Assembly: GCA_021201295.1 (NCBI GenBank) | Contig: JAJQFE010000069.1 | Span: 97,869 to 161,868, forward strand | Direction: 5' to 3' | Length of the DNA stretch: 64,000 nt | Source: Tannerellaceae bacterium | GTDB lineage: Bacteria; Bacteroidota; Bacteroidia; Bacteroidales; Tannerellaceae | Shown: one piece after another, positions 1-10,859 of the stretch | Layout of the letters: each line of letters starts with the position of its first letter | How positions within the stretch are numbered: the first letter of the stretch is position 1 | Translations under genes and position numbers: made by a program | Notes under the pieces: generated by a model | Databases searched by the model: none | Seen by the model: only the letters and a program-made list of their open reading frames with translations | What the model was told of the DNA's origin: nothing

Positions 1-638
1 ATTACATGGGTATCATCATGTACAAAATAATCATCCGCTTTGATAGCAGCAGCCACTTTCTCAAATTCATATCCATCTTTTACTTCTATATAAACCATCC
101 GGCGATGGATTCCTGTACCTACCGGAATAGTCATACTTAGAGCTGCTTTCACTCCTTCAATAGCTTTTACGGCAACTGTATGGCCCATACTCATTCCCGG
201 GCCAAAGTTCGTATAGGTAATACCTTTCGGAACCATCGCCTCCAACAGAGCACGAACTATAGAGTCACTTCCCGGATTCCAGCCTGCGGAAATAACTGCT
301 ACTGAATTATTTGCTTTGGCTACTTCATCCAGTGAACGGCGAAGCTCTACAATACCACCATGTATATCAAAGCTATCGACCGTATGAATACCCATCGCCA
401 GAATCTCTTTAGCAAATTTTTCAACACTCCGGGTTGGAGTAGCCAACACGGCAACGTCTACATTCTTTAATTTTGCCACGCTGTCAGTCACCGGATAAGA
501 TTTCAATTCTTCCGGAATATGAGTCGAATCACGACGCACAATTCCTGCAACTTCAAAATCCGAAGCTGCTAAAATAGCTTCCAATACATACTTTCCAATA
601 TTGCCATACCCAACGATGGCAGCTCTGATCTTTTTCAT
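1..638 (-). CDS. ddh: meso-diaminopimelate D-dehydrogenase, partial (C-terminus beyond left edge)
   Basis: This enzyme makes meso-diaminopimelate directly from tetrahydrodipicolinate, ammonia and NADPH, feeding lysine and peptidoglycan synthesis in the cytoplasm. About 212 N-terminal residues are visible of a family length near 300-330. The start ATG (638-636) gives MKKIRAAIVGYGNIGKY, a Rossmann dinucleotide-binding loop. Further family signatures are the AGWNPGSDS segment, PGMSMGHT, and a run ending in VHDDTHV at the window edge. I read these by translating the complement, because the gene has no stop in the window. The 5' side abuts an inverted-repeat element rather than another gene. Other Gfo/Idh-type oxidoreductases are possible, but the GWNPGSDS block is characteristic of this family. 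Confidence 0.9.
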   Translation of the reverse strand, partial: MKKIRAAIVGYGNIGKYVLEAILAASDFEVAGIVRRDSTHIPEELKSYPVTDSVAKLKNVDVAVLATPTRSVEKFAKEILAMGIHTVDSFDIHGGIVELRRSLDEVAKANNSVAVISAGWNPGSDSIVRALLEAMVPKGITYTNFGPGMSMGHTVAVKAIEGVKAALSMTIPVGTGIHRRMVYIEVKDGYEFEKVAAAIKADDYFVHDDTHV

Positions 639-682
639 ATATTTATTCTTATTTTTTTCAACCAGCTACAAAGGTATAAAAA

Positions 683-819
683 AGTAGTTAGTAGTGGTTA
701 GTTGGTAAGTAGTAGATTTTTAAAAACGTCTAAAATTCAAACATACAATATGTTAACCCTTTCAAAAACGGGTTTTTCTTCTGACTCTACTAATTACCGG
801 CTATCCACTACCAACTACT
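683..819. repeat. imperfect inverted repeat between ddh and the isomerase gene
   Basis: The left arm at 683-701 (AGTAGTTAGTAGTGGTTAG) and the right arm at 801-819 match in 17 of 19 positions as an inverted repeat, with about 99 bases between them. The outer AGTAGTT resembles the arms of elements at 21.7, 23.5 and 24.9 kb. It lies between two minus-strand genes and may fold as a long hairpin in the transcript. Confidence 0.5.
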
Positions 820-841
820 GGAAAATAGCTTGCTCTGTTTC

Positions 842-1834
842 TTATTTTTTTTCAAAAAATGCATCAAATGCATGTGCCGAAGGCTGGAAGTCTACTCGCT
901 TAACCAGTTCACAGGATTCGCGGGCACCATGCTCACGGTCCATAGCACTGTCTTCCCATTCCACAGAAAGTGGCCCCTGATAACCGATAGAGTTCAGCGC
1001 ACGGATAATTTCTTCAAAATTAATACGGCCACGTCCCAGACTCCGGAAGTTCCAGTATCTTCGGGGATCACCAAAAGTTACATGTCCTCCGAATACTCCC
1101 ACCTCTTTTGGAATATCACTCCAGTACACATCCTTCATATGGACATGAAAGATCCGTTCCGGGAATTTATAGATAAAATCAACATAATCAACACCCTGGT
1201 ATCCTAAATGACTGGGATCATAATTGAATCCAAAAGCCGGATGATAATCCAGGGCTTCCAAAGTACGACGGGCAGAGAAAGTATCAAACGCAATTTCTGT
1301 AGGATGTACTTCCAGTGCATACCGGATACCTAACTTTTCATATTCATTCAGAATAGGAATGAAACGGCGGGCAAAATCCTCATACCCTTTCTCAATCAAT
1401 GTTTCCGGAACAGGAGGAAAAGAATAAAGGTAGTGCCAGATAGAACTTCCTGTAAAACCTACTACCGTATCCACACCCAAAGCTTTTGCTGCATATGCCG
1501 TACGAATTAACTCTTCAGATGCACGCTGAGATACACCTTCCGGATCCCCATCTCCCCAGATATAATCCGGAAGAATAGACTGATGCCTGAAATCTATATT
1601 ATCACATACAGCCTGTCCGACCAGGTGGGTGGAAATCGTTTTCAACTCCAGGTCATAAGCAGCTAACAGATCTTTTATTCCCTGGTAATAGGCGGGGTCA
1701 GTCTGGCGTACATCCAAATGATCCGGTAAGCCCAGCTCAACGCCATCATAGCCAAAGGCTTTTGCTTTCTGACAAACTGTTTCCAGTGGTAAATCACCCC
1801 ATTGTAAGGTATACAAAGTTACTAATCGTCCCAT
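842..1834 (-). CDS. sugar phosphate isomerase/epimerase-like TIM barrel protein
   Basis: A 330-residue protein of the xylose-isomerase-like TIM-barrel superfamily (AP endonuclease 2 fold), whose members isomerise or epimerise sugars, inositols or keto-acids with a divalent metal. The N-terminus [18 protein letters not shown] starts the first strand without a signal peptide, so it is probably cytoplasmic. Likely metal ligands are the Glu of YALEVHPTE (~residue 180), the Asp/His of NYDPSHLG (~residue 212), HVHMKD (~236) and the Glu of LSVEWED (~295), in the order usual for the family. It is read in the same direction as ddh and separated by a repeat. Substrate cannot be assigned from sequence alone; many Bacteroidetes relatives sit beside sugar oxidoreductases, but none is adjacent here. 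Confidence 0.85.
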   Translation of the reverse strand: MGRLVTLYTLQWGDLPLETVCQKAKAFGYDGVELGLPDHLDVRQTDPAYYQGIKDLLAAYDLELKTISTHLVGQAVCDNIDFRHQSILPDYIWGDGDPEGVSQRASEELIRTAYAAKALGVDTVVGFTGSSIWHYLYSFPPVPETLIEKGYEDFARRFIPILNEYEKLGIRYALEVHPTEIAFDTFSARRTLEALDYHPAFGFNYDPSHLGYQGVDYVDFIYKFPERIFHVHMKDVYWSDIPKEVGVFGGHVTFGDPRRYWNFRSLGRGRINFEEIIRALNSIGYQGPLSVEWEDSAMDREHGARESCELVKRVDFQPSAHAFDAFFEKK

Positions 1835-1998
1835 TGTTTTTAATTTATAAGTGGTTTAATTTAAATAGAGATTAATTGTATATATGATAAAACTAAAAAA
1901 ATATGTCCTCAAAGGAAAAGTTTCCCTCTTAATATTTTCTAAATCATTTACTTTATATTTTCTTTGTAGCGAAGAAATGGATAGATAAAAATCCATGT

Positions 1999-2982
1999 AT
2001 GTCAAACCTTAACCAATTAAACCCGTATGAAAAATTAATCGTATGCGCCTATGCGCTGGTATTTTGTTTTATTAGTTGTGAAAATGATCCTTCTCCTGAA
2101 GAGAAAATCCCTGAATTTACCAGTTATGCAATTCGGATCCATATCCAACCACAGGCGGATATTGAATCTTTTCCCGAAACCAAAAGTATACCGGATGGTA
2201 TTCCAGGTGAACCAACCACCAAAGACTCCGGAGAAGAGGAAAGCTCCCTCCCATTTTCTATCATAGAATATGTGGTATATGATCTGAAAGCCGATACCTT
2301 AGTACATCATTTTTCTTTAAACAAAGAAAATTCGGAAGACAGTAAATTTGGAGTACATCTGTATGACACCTTACAAACCGGAGAATATCGTTTATGTTTT
2401 CTTGCCCATTCCGTATAGGAACGAACGTTTACGGAGGAAAGGATGGTTACTTTTCCCGAACCGGGAGATTCTTTCTACACGTTCAAAAATATTTCAGTAG
2501 ATGAATATATCAGGGATACACCCGTTGAGATTCTGCTTAAACGAAAAGTTAGCCGGGTTGAGTTTGTACCTAAAGACACGCTTCCTGAAGATATAGGAAC
2601 TATCAGGATTATAGCTGATGGGATCTATAATACCCTGAATATGTATACAGGAATAACAGAGCTATCGACTGTACCCTTTGATAAAACCTACCAGTTATCA
2701 AAAGCAGCCGAATCAACCAGTCCAAAGCAAAGTCACGGATTTTTCACATTTGTGCCTCAGGCAGACCAAAATAAAATTAATCAGGTAAACCTAAATACTT
2801 ATAATGATATGAATGAAATAATCCGTCTCCGGGAAATCCATCAGATTCCTATTTATGAAAACCAGATTACCCGTTATACCACGACGCTTTACCATCCAGC
2901 TATTTCCGATGGAGATTTCCAGATAGATCTGGAAATAGATGAAGACTGGGAAGAAGATATAGAGAACGAAATTACAGATTAA
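1999..2982 (+). pseudogene. fimbrillin-anchor (FimB/Mfa2-like) lipoprotein, interrupted by in-frame TAG
   Basis: One reading frame runs through the region with a single in-frame TAG at 2416-2418. The first part is 139 codons; the second resumes immediately, with its first ATG at 2443, and runs to TAA at 2980-2982. The start of the reading frame gives a hydrophobic segment ending in the lipobox-like VFCFISC, followed by an acidic linker, as in surface lipoproteins. An ATG at 2027 followed by five A's would give a cleaner signal (MKKLIVCAYALVFCF) if one more A were present, so the 5' end may also carry a -1 slip. The beta-rich body with EYVVYDLKADTLV resembles the FimB/Mfa2 family of fimbrial anchors, but this assignment is weak. 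No partner fimbrillin genes lie nearby. Confidence 0.5.
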
Positions 2983-3253
2983 AATTCCAAAAGTCAGCCA
3001 AGCCAGGTAATAAATAGAAGACCAATTCTATATGGTTGTGCAATAGCCATACCGATAGAACCTCCTGAAGAGCATGGAATTGCTGCACTAATGTTCTCCT
3101 TTTTCCGAAAAATTACAGAGTATTAGTTGCAACAATTCTACGCTCTTTCCTGTCATTTTTTATTGGCTGACTCCAGATCACTTTTTTATAATTAAAGAAT
3201 TTACTAACAGATAGCCTATATCAAGGAGTATTTTTCTATTTACAAGAACAAAA
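2983..3253. other. intergenic region without recognised features
   Basis: AT-rich sequence between the broken lipoprotein gene and the tRNA-Arg terminator. I see no convincing open frame, promoter or repeat here. Confidence 0.5.
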
Positions 3254-3286
3254 ACAAAAAAACCAGCCAGAATAAACTGACCGGTT
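3254..3286 (-). terminator. intrinsic terminator of tRNA-Arg
   Basis: Read on the minus strand, AACCGGTCAG and CTGGCTGGTT form a 10-bp stem (with G-T pairs) around a 6-base loop, directly followed by a T-rich tail. It begins five bases after the tRNA 3' end. Confidence 0.85.
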
Positions 3287-3291
3287 TTTCG

Positions 3292-3363
3292 TAGTCCCGC
3301 CGGGAATCGAACCCGGATCTACGGTTTAGGAAACCGCTATTCTATCCATTGAACTACAAGACC
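3292..3363 (-). tRNA. tRNA-Arg (anticodon CCT)
   Basis: The complement folds as a cloverleaf: acceptor GGTCTTG/CGGGACT with three G-T pairs, anticodon loop TTCCTAA with anticodon CCT, and T-arm CCGGG TTCGATT CCCGG. The discriminator base is A and CCA is not encoded. It decodes AGG. A strong terminator follows. Confidence 0.93.
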
Positions 3364-3468
3364 TCTTATTATTTTTAATATATTTGCTCCAAATCGTAGA
3401 GAATTTTCTTCTCCGGGCGCAAAAGTATAATCTTTTAAGCAGACCAGCAAAAAACGATATGAATATCA

Positions 3469-4194
3469 CTAATCAAATAAACTCTGCATAATTGAAACGG
3501 ACTTTAATTCGCCGACTTCCGGTAAATGCAAACGGTAATATTCAAGGATACGATTGATAATGTCCACCCGTTCCTGGCGGGAAAAAGTATACAAAGACAT
3601 ATTTTCATAACTGATCCGGAACAACCGGGCAAAAACCTGGCTTTCTTCCCTGTTCAAATAATGCCGGTGAGTAGGGATATGATCCAGGAAAACACCATTC
3701 TGCATATCAAAATAAGCACCTTCCTGATATGCTTCTATATTAGGAAATACTCCCATATAACTTAATAACTGCAATAAAAATACCAGATGGAAATTAGCAA
3801 TTCCTTTTTCTGATATCTCTAACAATTCAATCGAACGGTACAAATAATCAAATAAACGCGGATCCGGCTTGGTTTCCTTCACCACACGCAGAATGACTTC
3901 AGCTAAAAAAAGAGCAACTACATTCCTGACAGGATCTGTAAATATTTCCGTAAACGGAAAACAAAGTTTAGTTTCACGAATCCGGTGGAGATCCCTTTTG
4001 TTTTTATGGTCTACTTCCATATCTAAAATAGACAAAGGCATAAATAACGCATTTGAAACCGTACTCTTCTTACCCCGGGAACGGGAAACCAGATAAGATG
4101 CACGGCCAAATGCTTCCGTATACATATAAATAATATAATACTTATCATTATAAGGAATAGAATGCAATACTATTCCACGCGTCTTATACAACAT
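3469..4194 (-). CDS. recO: DNA repair protein RecO
   Basis: RecO helps load RecA onto SSB-coated DNA in recombinational gap repair, with RecR. The protein from the chosen start (MLYKTRGIVLHSIPYNDKY) is 241 residues, the usual size. It begins with the N-terminal OB-fold (residues 1-80), including the typical 'TRGIVLH' strand, followed by a helical domain containing NVVALFLAEVILRVV and HLVFLLQLLSYMG. The reading frame is open 42 codons further upstream, but that stretch is hydrophobic, overlaps the divergent gene's 5' region and is not part of the family, so I start at 4194. This Bacteroidetes-type RecO shows no CxxC zinc pair in the helical part. It is divergent from the DUF2721 gene. Confidence 0.92.
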   Translation of the reverse strand: MLYKTRGIVLHSIPYNDKYYIIYMYTEAFGRASYLVSRSRGKKSTVSNALFMPLSILDMEVDHKNKRDLHRIRETKLCFPFTEIFTDPVRNVVALFLAEVILRVVKETKPDPRLFDYLYRSIELLEISEKGIANFHLVFLLQLLSYMGVFPNIEAYQEGAYFDMQNGVFLDHIPTHRHYLNREESQVFARLFRISYENMSLYTFSRQERVDIINRILEYYRLHLPEVGELKSVSIMQSLFD

Positions 4195-4320
4195 ACCACT
4201 TTTCTTTATAAACAAAGATACGAAATAAATCAGCAACCTCTTTGCCATCAGGACAGTTATATAGATAATATCTATAATAAAAGATGTAAATTTGTATTTC
4301 ATATAAAACAAGAGAAACAT

Positions 4321-4710
4321 ATGTTAGATCTTACCACACCATCGTTACTGTTTTCCGCGATTTCTTTAATCTTACTCGCTTATACCAACCGGTTTGTTTC
4401 GTATGCCGAAGTAGTACGGGCACTGAAAGAAAGCCATCAGAAAAACCCGGACCCCAGAAACCTCCAGCAGATCAGTAACCTCCGTACCAGACTCTACTTA
4501 ATACGTTCTATGCAGATATTAGGCATTATGAGCCTGCTGTTTTGTGTGATTTCCATGTTCTTTATTTATATTTCCTGGCAGATACCGGCCGCCTGGATCT
4601 TTGGGATGGCTTTAGTATTACTGGCAGCTTCACTCTGTGTATGTATCTGGGAAATAAATATTTCTGTTAAAGCCCTCGAGATACACTTACAGGATATTGG
4701 TTCTAAATAG
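4321..4710 (+). CDS. DUF2721-family membrane protein
   Basis: A 129-residue membrane protein matching the DUF2721 family, of unknown function. Visible features are an N-terminal hydrophobic helix (LLFSAISLILLAYTNRF, ~residues 8-24), a short basic cytoplasmic segment (~35-60), and two further hydrophobic helices (LGIMSLLFCVISMFFIYIS and AAWIFGMALVLLAASLCVC, ~residues 68-115), ending in an amphipathic tail. The start at 4321 is preferred over an upstream ATG at 4162 because the latter overlaps recO's promoter side and gives no conserved sequence. It ends in TAG, showing that TAG is an ordinary stop in this genome. It is divergent from recO. Confidence 0.75.
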   Translation: MLDLTTPSLLFSAISLILLAYTNRFVSYAEVVRALKESHQKNPDPRNLQQISNLRTRLYLIRSMQILGIMSLLFCVISMFFIYISWQIPAAWIFGMALVLLAASLCVCIWEINISVKALEIHLQDIGSK

Positions 4711-4752
4711 AAGTTAAATCGCAAAATTCTTTTAATTTTTCTGTTGAAATCT

Positions 4753-4783
4753 TTTGGTAATTTCCAGAGATGGTCTATCTTTG
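4753..4783 (+). promoter_or_regulatory. Bacteroidetes-type promoter for tRNA-Glu and rpsT
   Basis: TTTG at 4753-4756 and TATCTTTG at 4776-4783 are separated by 19 bases, an exact match to the Bacteroides -33/-7 consensus (TTTG, TAnnTTTG). Transcription should begin near 4790, about 50 bases before the tRNA. Confidence 0.8.
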
Positions 4784-4841
4784 CACTCGCATTCGGGAAT
4801 TCATTTCCCAACGTGCTAAAAGTTAAGAACTTTGATATGCT

Positions 4842-4913
4842 GGCCCATTCGTCTATCGGTTAGGACGCAAGATTTTCATTCTTGAAAGAGGGGTTCGACT
4901 CCCCTATGGGCTA
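4842..4913 (+). tRNA. tRNA-Glu (anticodon TTC), copy 1
   Basis: A 72-base cloverleaf with acceptor GGCCCAT/ATGGGCT, anticodon stem CAAGA/TCTTG around the loop TTTTCAT (anticodon TTC), and T-stem AGGGG/CCCCT fully paired. It lies 38 bases before rpsT, probably in the same transcript. CCA is not encoded. Confidence 0.95.
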
Positions 4914-4951
4914 CAATAAACAAAATTATAAATTAAGAGGATAGCTAAGAA

Positions 4952-5206
4952 ATGGCAAATCATCAATCATCTATCAAGAGAATCAGACAAACAAACGCAA
5001 GACGTTTGCATAACAGATACTATGCAAAGACTGCAAGAAATGCGGTTAGAGTATTGCGCGCTACTCAGGATAAAGAAGAAGCACAGGCACTATATCCCAA
5101 AATATGCTCTATGTTGGATAAACTTGCAAAGAAAAATGTTATTCACAAAAATAAAGCCGGCAACCTGAAATCCAAGTTGGCTAAGCATGTGAATAAACTG
5201 GGATAA
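4952..5206 (+). CDS. rpsT: 30S ribosomal protein S20
   Basis: An 84-residue, very basic three-helix protein that binds 16S rRNA in the small subunit body. The N-terminus [18 protein letters not shown] and the C-terminal helix with [17 protein letters not shown] are typical for S20, and the length is normal. The gene sits between two copies of tRNA-Glu: copy 1 upstream probably shares its promoter, and an intrinsic terminator follows 26 bases after the stop codon. The frame is intact and shows no oddities. Confidence 0.97.
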   Translation: MANHQSSIKRIRQTNARRLHNRYYAKTARNAVRVLRATQDKEEAQALYPKICSMLDKLAKKNVIHKNKAGNLKSKLAKHVNKLG

Positions 5207-5232
5207 GCAAAGAAGGTAATACTATATATAGT

Positions 5233-5259
5233 AAACCGGACTGATAAGCCCGGTTTTTT
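5233..5259 (+). terminator. intrinsic terminator after rpsT
   Basis: AACCGG/CCGGTT stem, 10-base loop and a run of T's. The second tRNA-Glu begins only ten bases later, so it needs read-through or its own promoter. Confidence 0.8.
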
Positions 5260-5268
5260 GCCTCCAAT

Positions 5269-5340
5269 GGCCCATTCGTCTATCGGTTAGGACGCAAGAT
5301 TTTCATTCTTGAAAGAGGGGTTCGACTTTCCTATGGGCTA
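5269..5340 (+). tRNA. tRNA-Glu (anticodon TTC), copy 2, altered T-stem
   Basis: Identical to the copy at 4842 except for two bases in the 3' strand of the T-stem (CCCCT becomes TTCCT), which turns two G-C pairs into G-T pairs. The cloverleaf still forms. No promoter match is visible in the few bases between the rpsT terminator and this gene; it could be a less-used or decaying duplicate. Confidence 0.88.
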
Positions 5341-5351
5341 CCCAGCTAACG

Positions 5352-5384
5352 AAGACTGAACTTATATAAGTTTAGTCTTTTTTT
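5352..5384 (+). terminator. intrinsic terminator after tRNA-Glu copy 2
   Basis: AAGACTGAACTT and AAGTTTAGTCTT pair over 12 positions around a four-base loop, followed by seven T's. It ends the tRNA-Glu/rpsT/tRNA-Glu transcription unit. Confidence 0.85.
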
Positions 5385-5527
5385 ATTAAATAAAACTCTC
5401 TTCCCTGATCCACTCTCAAGGTTTGCACCACTATTTAACAGGACCTGATAGATCCTTTTCCCGTATGTCTAAAGAGAAACTTCCCATAAACCTGTTTATG
5501 ATCTCCTTCCCACATTTTTGGGTATAG

Positions 5528-7591
<2,064 letters not shown>

Positions 7592-7596
7592 TACAT

Positions 7597-9381
7597 ATGG
7601 ATAACCAGATCCGTATTCCGAATATAGAATCCCTGTTCAGGGAGGTCGACCATTACATTCCGGCAACGGAAACAGCACGGCCTCCCCGGATCGGGATTTC
7701 TGCTAACCGGAAAGACGGACTATCCTGCCTGGCAGAAACCTATATACAATCCGTACTACAAGCCGGAGGAGCCCCGGTAATTATTCCAGTGATCACTGAT
7801 ATAAAAGCCTTATCAGTGATCATTTCTTCTTTAGATGGCATCATCATGAGCGGTGGGGGTGACATCAATCCACTTTACCTCCAGGAAGACCCTATTCCAC
7901 AACTACAGGACGTAGATACCTACCGGGATGAATTCGATCTGATCCTGCTCCGGTTGGCCATGAACCACCAGATTCCGCTCATGGGTATCTGCCGGGGCCA
8001 CCAGATCATGAATGTAGCTTTTGGAGGAAGTGTGTATCAGGATATCCATGTCCAACATACACAAACAACGATCAAACACAGCCAACAGTCCCCCCGGGAA
8101 GAAGCTTCACACGCAGTGACCTTATCCTCTCCACATTCTAAACTCTATAAAATTCTGCAACAACAGGAAACGGTTTTCGTCAACTCCTTTCATCATCAGG
8201 CAATTCAAGAACCGGCACCGGAATTTATCTCCACTGCCTATGCCTCTGATGGGATCAATGAAGGAATGGAACATCCGGAAAAAGAGATCTTTAGTGTACA
8301 ATGGCATCCGGAAGCTATGGCAGCCCATGGGAATCCATTGATGTCAGAATTATTCAGATACCATATTCATACGGCCCGGACCTTTCAAAAAGCCAAAGAA
8401 ATCCACCAGCGGATCCTGACCATTGATTCTCATACAGATACACCGATGATCTTTCCGGGAGAATTCAATATAGGCAGGAAAGAGGGAGGAAAAGTAAACC
8501 TGCCTTTTATGGAAGAAGGACAGATAGACGCCTGTTTTATGGTGGCCTATATTCCCCAGGGAGCACGAGATGATGAATCCCTCCGGCAGGCAACAGCCAT
8601 GGCCATGGAACGGCTCAGTCAGGTCAAAAAGCAGGAAGAGCTGAACCTGGCAAGAATGAAAATTGCCTATACCCCACAGGATTTGTACTCCCTGAAAAAA
8701 GAAGGGAAAAAAGCCATTTTTTTAGGGATTGAAAACGGATATGCCATCGGAAAAGAGCTTCAGAATCTGTCCCTTTTCCAACAAACAGGTGTTTCCTACA
8801 TCACCCTTTGTCATAACGGAGATAATGATATCTGTGATTCAGCCAGAGGGAAACACGAATGGGGAGGATTAAGCCCGTTTGGTAAAGAAGTCATCCGGGA
8901 GATGAACCGTTTAGGGATCATGATTGATCTGTCACATGCAGCCGAAAGTACGTTTTATGATGTACTCCGGGAAAGCCAGGTGCCAGTGATTGCTTCCCAC
9001 TCTTCCGCACGGGCTTTGTGTGATCATCCCCGTAACCTGTCTGATGAGCAGTTAAAGGCCATCGCAGAAAAAGACGGTGTCGTTCAGGTGTGTATATACA
9101 AAGGGTTCCTGAATCCGGAAGAAGACAAAGCCTCTCTGACAAATATCATACAACATATCAACCATATCGTCCGGATAGCCGGTATCGATCATGTTGGGAT
9201 CGGGTCGGACTTTGACGGAGATGGGGAAGTCATAGGTTGCCGGGCAGGTAATGAACTGATTAACATCACAGTTCGCCTGTTTGAAGAAGGATACCAGGAA
9301 GAAGAGATAAAAAAAATATGGGGTAAAAACCTGATGCGTGTGCTGACCGAGGTACAGGCAGCAGCCTCCAAAAACATATAA
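7597..9381 (+). CDS. fusion of class I amidotransferase-like hydrolase (peptidase C26) and M19 dipeptidase
   Basis: A 594-residue two-domain enzyme. Residues ~30-255 form a gamma-glutamyl-hydrolase-type glutamine amidotransferase domain (peptidase C26/PuuD-like): GGGDINP, the nucleophile Cys132 in GICRGHQ, and the His237/Glu239 pair in QWHPE. Residues ~270-590 form a membrane-dipeptidase (M19) domain with zinc ligands visible as H279/D281 in DSHTD, the Glu of GIENG, the His of DLSHA and ASHSSARAL, and GIGSDFDG. No signal peptide is seen, so it is probably cytoplasmic. The pair of activities suggests stepwise breakdown of gamma-glutamyl peptides or muropeptide-derived or dietary dipeptides, an inference. 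It follows gyrB by 5 bases and precedes the cyclase-like lipoprotein by 5 bases, so the genes are likely co-transcribed. Confidence 0.88.
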   Translation: MDNQIRIPNIESLFREVDHYIPATETARPPRIGISANRKDGLSCLAETYIQSVLQAGGAPVIIPVITDIKALSVIISSLDGIIMSGGGDINPLYLQEDPIPQLQDVDTYRDEFDLILLRLAMNHQIPLMGICRGHQIMNVAFGGSVYQDIHVQHTQTTIKHSQQSPREEASHAVTLSSPHSKLYKILQQQETVFVNSFHHQAIQEPAPEFISTAYASDGINEGMEHPEKEIFSVQWHPEAMAAHGNPLMSELFRYHIHTARTFQKAKEIHQRILTIDSHTDTPMIFPGEFNIGRKEGGKVNLPFMEEGQIDACFMVAYIPQGARDDESLRQATAMAMERLSQVKKQEELNLARMKIAYTPQDLYSLKKEGKKAIFLGIENGYAIGKELQNLSLFQQTGVSYITLCHNGDNDICDSARGKHEWGGLSPFGKEVIREMNRLGIMIDLSHAAESTFYDVLRESQVPVIASHSSARALCDHPRNLSDEQLKAIAEKDGVVQVCIYKGFLNPEEDKASLTNIIQHINHIVRIAGIDHVGIGSDFDGDGEVIGCRAGNELINITVRLFEEGYQEEEIKKIWGKNLMRVLTEVQAAASKNI

Positions 9382-9386
9382 TCCGT

Positions 9387-10382
9387 ATGAAGATGACAAA
9401 AACATGTATGATGCTGTTCACCTGCGCCTTCCTCTCCTGCGGGAATCAGGAGGCAAAGCAAACAACCGCCGCCGTGGATACTCCATCAACCGGCATCGGG
9501 ACTAACACATCGGACTTCCATGCAGACAGCGCATACCGGTATGTAGAAAAACAGGTGAGTTTTGGTCTGAGAGTGCCCAACACAGCCGCCCACAAAGCCT
9601 GTGCAGATTACCTGGTATCGGAATTAAAACGGTTCGGGGCAAAGCTATATGTGCAGGAAGCCCGGTTAACAGCCTATGATGGGACCCAATTACAGGCTTT
9701 CAACATCATAGGTTCCTATAATCCGGAACTGCCCAAAAGGATCCTGCTTTTTGCCCATTGGGACAGCCGTCCGTTTGCAGATCATGATCACGATCCAAAG
9801 AATCATCACACCCCTATTGACGGGGCAGATGACGGAGCCAGTGGCGTAGGAGTCCTCCTGGAAATAGCGCGGCAGCTACAAATAAAAGATCCGGGGATCG
9901 GGATTGATATCATCTTTTTCGATGCGGAAGATTATGGCACCCCTGCCTTTGAAACCCGGTATGTACCGGATAGCTGGTGCCTGGGTTCCCAATTCTGGGG
10001 AAAGAATCCACATGTACCAAACTATAAAGCCGATTTTGGTATCCTGTTGGATATGGTAGGAGCCAAGAATGCAACTTTCTACAAAGAAAGTACCTCTATG
10101 AAATATGCCGCCCCCATTGTAGAAAAAGTGTGGAGTACGGCGCGAGCCCTGGGATATGGAAAATATTTCATCCATGCGACCGGAGGTGCGATCACAGACG
10201 ATCATGAATATGTGATCAAAGGACGGAATATTCCCTGTATAGATATCATCAACTATGATCCGGAAACACCGGTAGGTTTCGGTCACTACTGGCATACAGT
10301 AAAAGATAACATGGACAATATAGATCCGGCGACCCTGAAAGCCGTAGGACAAACCGTATTGGAAGTAATTTATACCTATTAA
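9387..10382 (+). CDS. glutaminyl-peptide cyclotransferase-like M28 family lipoprotein
   Basis: A 331-residue envelope protein with a lipoprotein signal (MTKTCMMLFTCAFLSCG, lipidation at Cys18) and an M28-type zinc fold. Metal and catalytic motifs are LFAHWDSRPFAD (~residue 122-133), GADDGASG (Asp148) and FFDAEDYG (Glu181), with the distal His near DDHEY/GFGHYWHT. Bacterial type II glutaminyl cyclases from Porphyromonas and Parabacteroides share this arrangement and convert N-terminal Gln of exported proteins to pyroglutamate after signal peptidase I cleavage. An aminopeptidase activity cannot be excluded by sequence, but the single-zinc set HWDSRPFAD favours the cyclase. It lies between the dipeptidase fusion and sufE, with 5-11 base gaps. 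Confidence 0.85.
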   Translation: MKMTKTCMMLFTCAFLSCGNQEAKQTTAAVDTPSTGIGTNTSDFHADSAYRYVEKQVSFGLRVPNTAAHKACADYLVSELKRFGAKLYVQEARLTAYDGTQLQAFNIIGSYNPELPKRILLFAHWDSRPFADHDHDPKNHHTPIDGADDGASGVGVLLEIARQLQIKDPGIGIDIIFFDAEDYGTPAFETRYVPDSWCLGSQFWGKNPHVPNYKADFGILLDMVGAKNATFYKESTSMKYAAPIVEKVWSTARALGYGKYFIHATGGAITDDHEYVIKGRNIPCIDIINYDPETPVGFGHYWHTVKDNMDNIDPATLKAVGQTVLEVIYTY

Positions 10383-10393
10383 ACGCATATAAA

Positions 10394-10819
10394 ATGACTA
10401 TAAACGAGCTACAAGACAACATTATAGAAGAATTCTTCGTTTTCGACGACTGGATGGATAAATATGCCCTGCTTATTGATCTGGGTAATTTATTAGAACC
10501 ATTGGATGAGAAATACAAAACGGAAAGTAACCTGATTGAAGGATGCCAGAGCCGTGTCTGGCTACATGCAGACTATAAAGATGGAAAGATTACCTTCCAG
10601 GGAGAAAGTGATGCCGTAATCGTAAAAGGGATCGTCTCCCTGCTTATCCAGGTACTGTCCGGGCATACACCACAGGAGATTCTGGATGCCGACCTCTATT
10701 TTATTGACCGGATCGGATTGAAAGAACATCTGTCCCCTACCCGCTCCAATGGCTTAGTGTCCATGGTTAAACAGATGCGGATGTACGCCCTTGCCTTTAA
10801 GACGAAAGAAAACAGTTAA
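10394..10819 (+). CDS. sufE: SufE family sulfur acceptor protein
   Basis: A 141-residue SufE. It accepts persulfide sulfur from the cysteine desulfurase SufS on a conserved cysteine and passes it to the SufBCD scaffold for Fe-S cluster assembly. The acceptor cysteine is in IEGCQSRVWLHAD (~residue 50), followed by the usual core (VKGIVSLLIQVLSGHTP) and the LSPTRSNGLVSM helix. It is the last gene of the gyrB-side run and ends in a strong terminator. The matching sufS lies 0.8 kb away on the other strand, whereas sufBCD are 32 kb further on. Confidence 0.93.
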   Translation: MTINELQDNIIEEFFVFDDWMDKYALLIDLGNLLEPLDEKYKTESNLIEGCQSRVWLHADYKDGKITFQGESDAVIVKGIVSLLIQVLSGHTPQEILDADLYFIDRIGLKEHLSPTRSNGLVSMVKQMRMYALAFKTKENS

Positions 10820-10828
10820 GAATATAAG

Positions 10829-10859
10829 ATCCCGGCTCCCTAAACAGCCGGGATTTTTT
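10829..10859 (+). terminator. intrinsic terminator after sufE
   Basis: ATCCCGGCT and AGCCGGGAT form a perfect 9-bp stem around an 8-base loop, followed by five or more T's. Confidence 0.9.

Noticed and set aside
702..1207. Two plus-strand frames of 92 and 125 codons
   Set aside because: They overlap each other, the inverted repeat and the 3' end of the isomerase gene; composition is that of antisense shadow.
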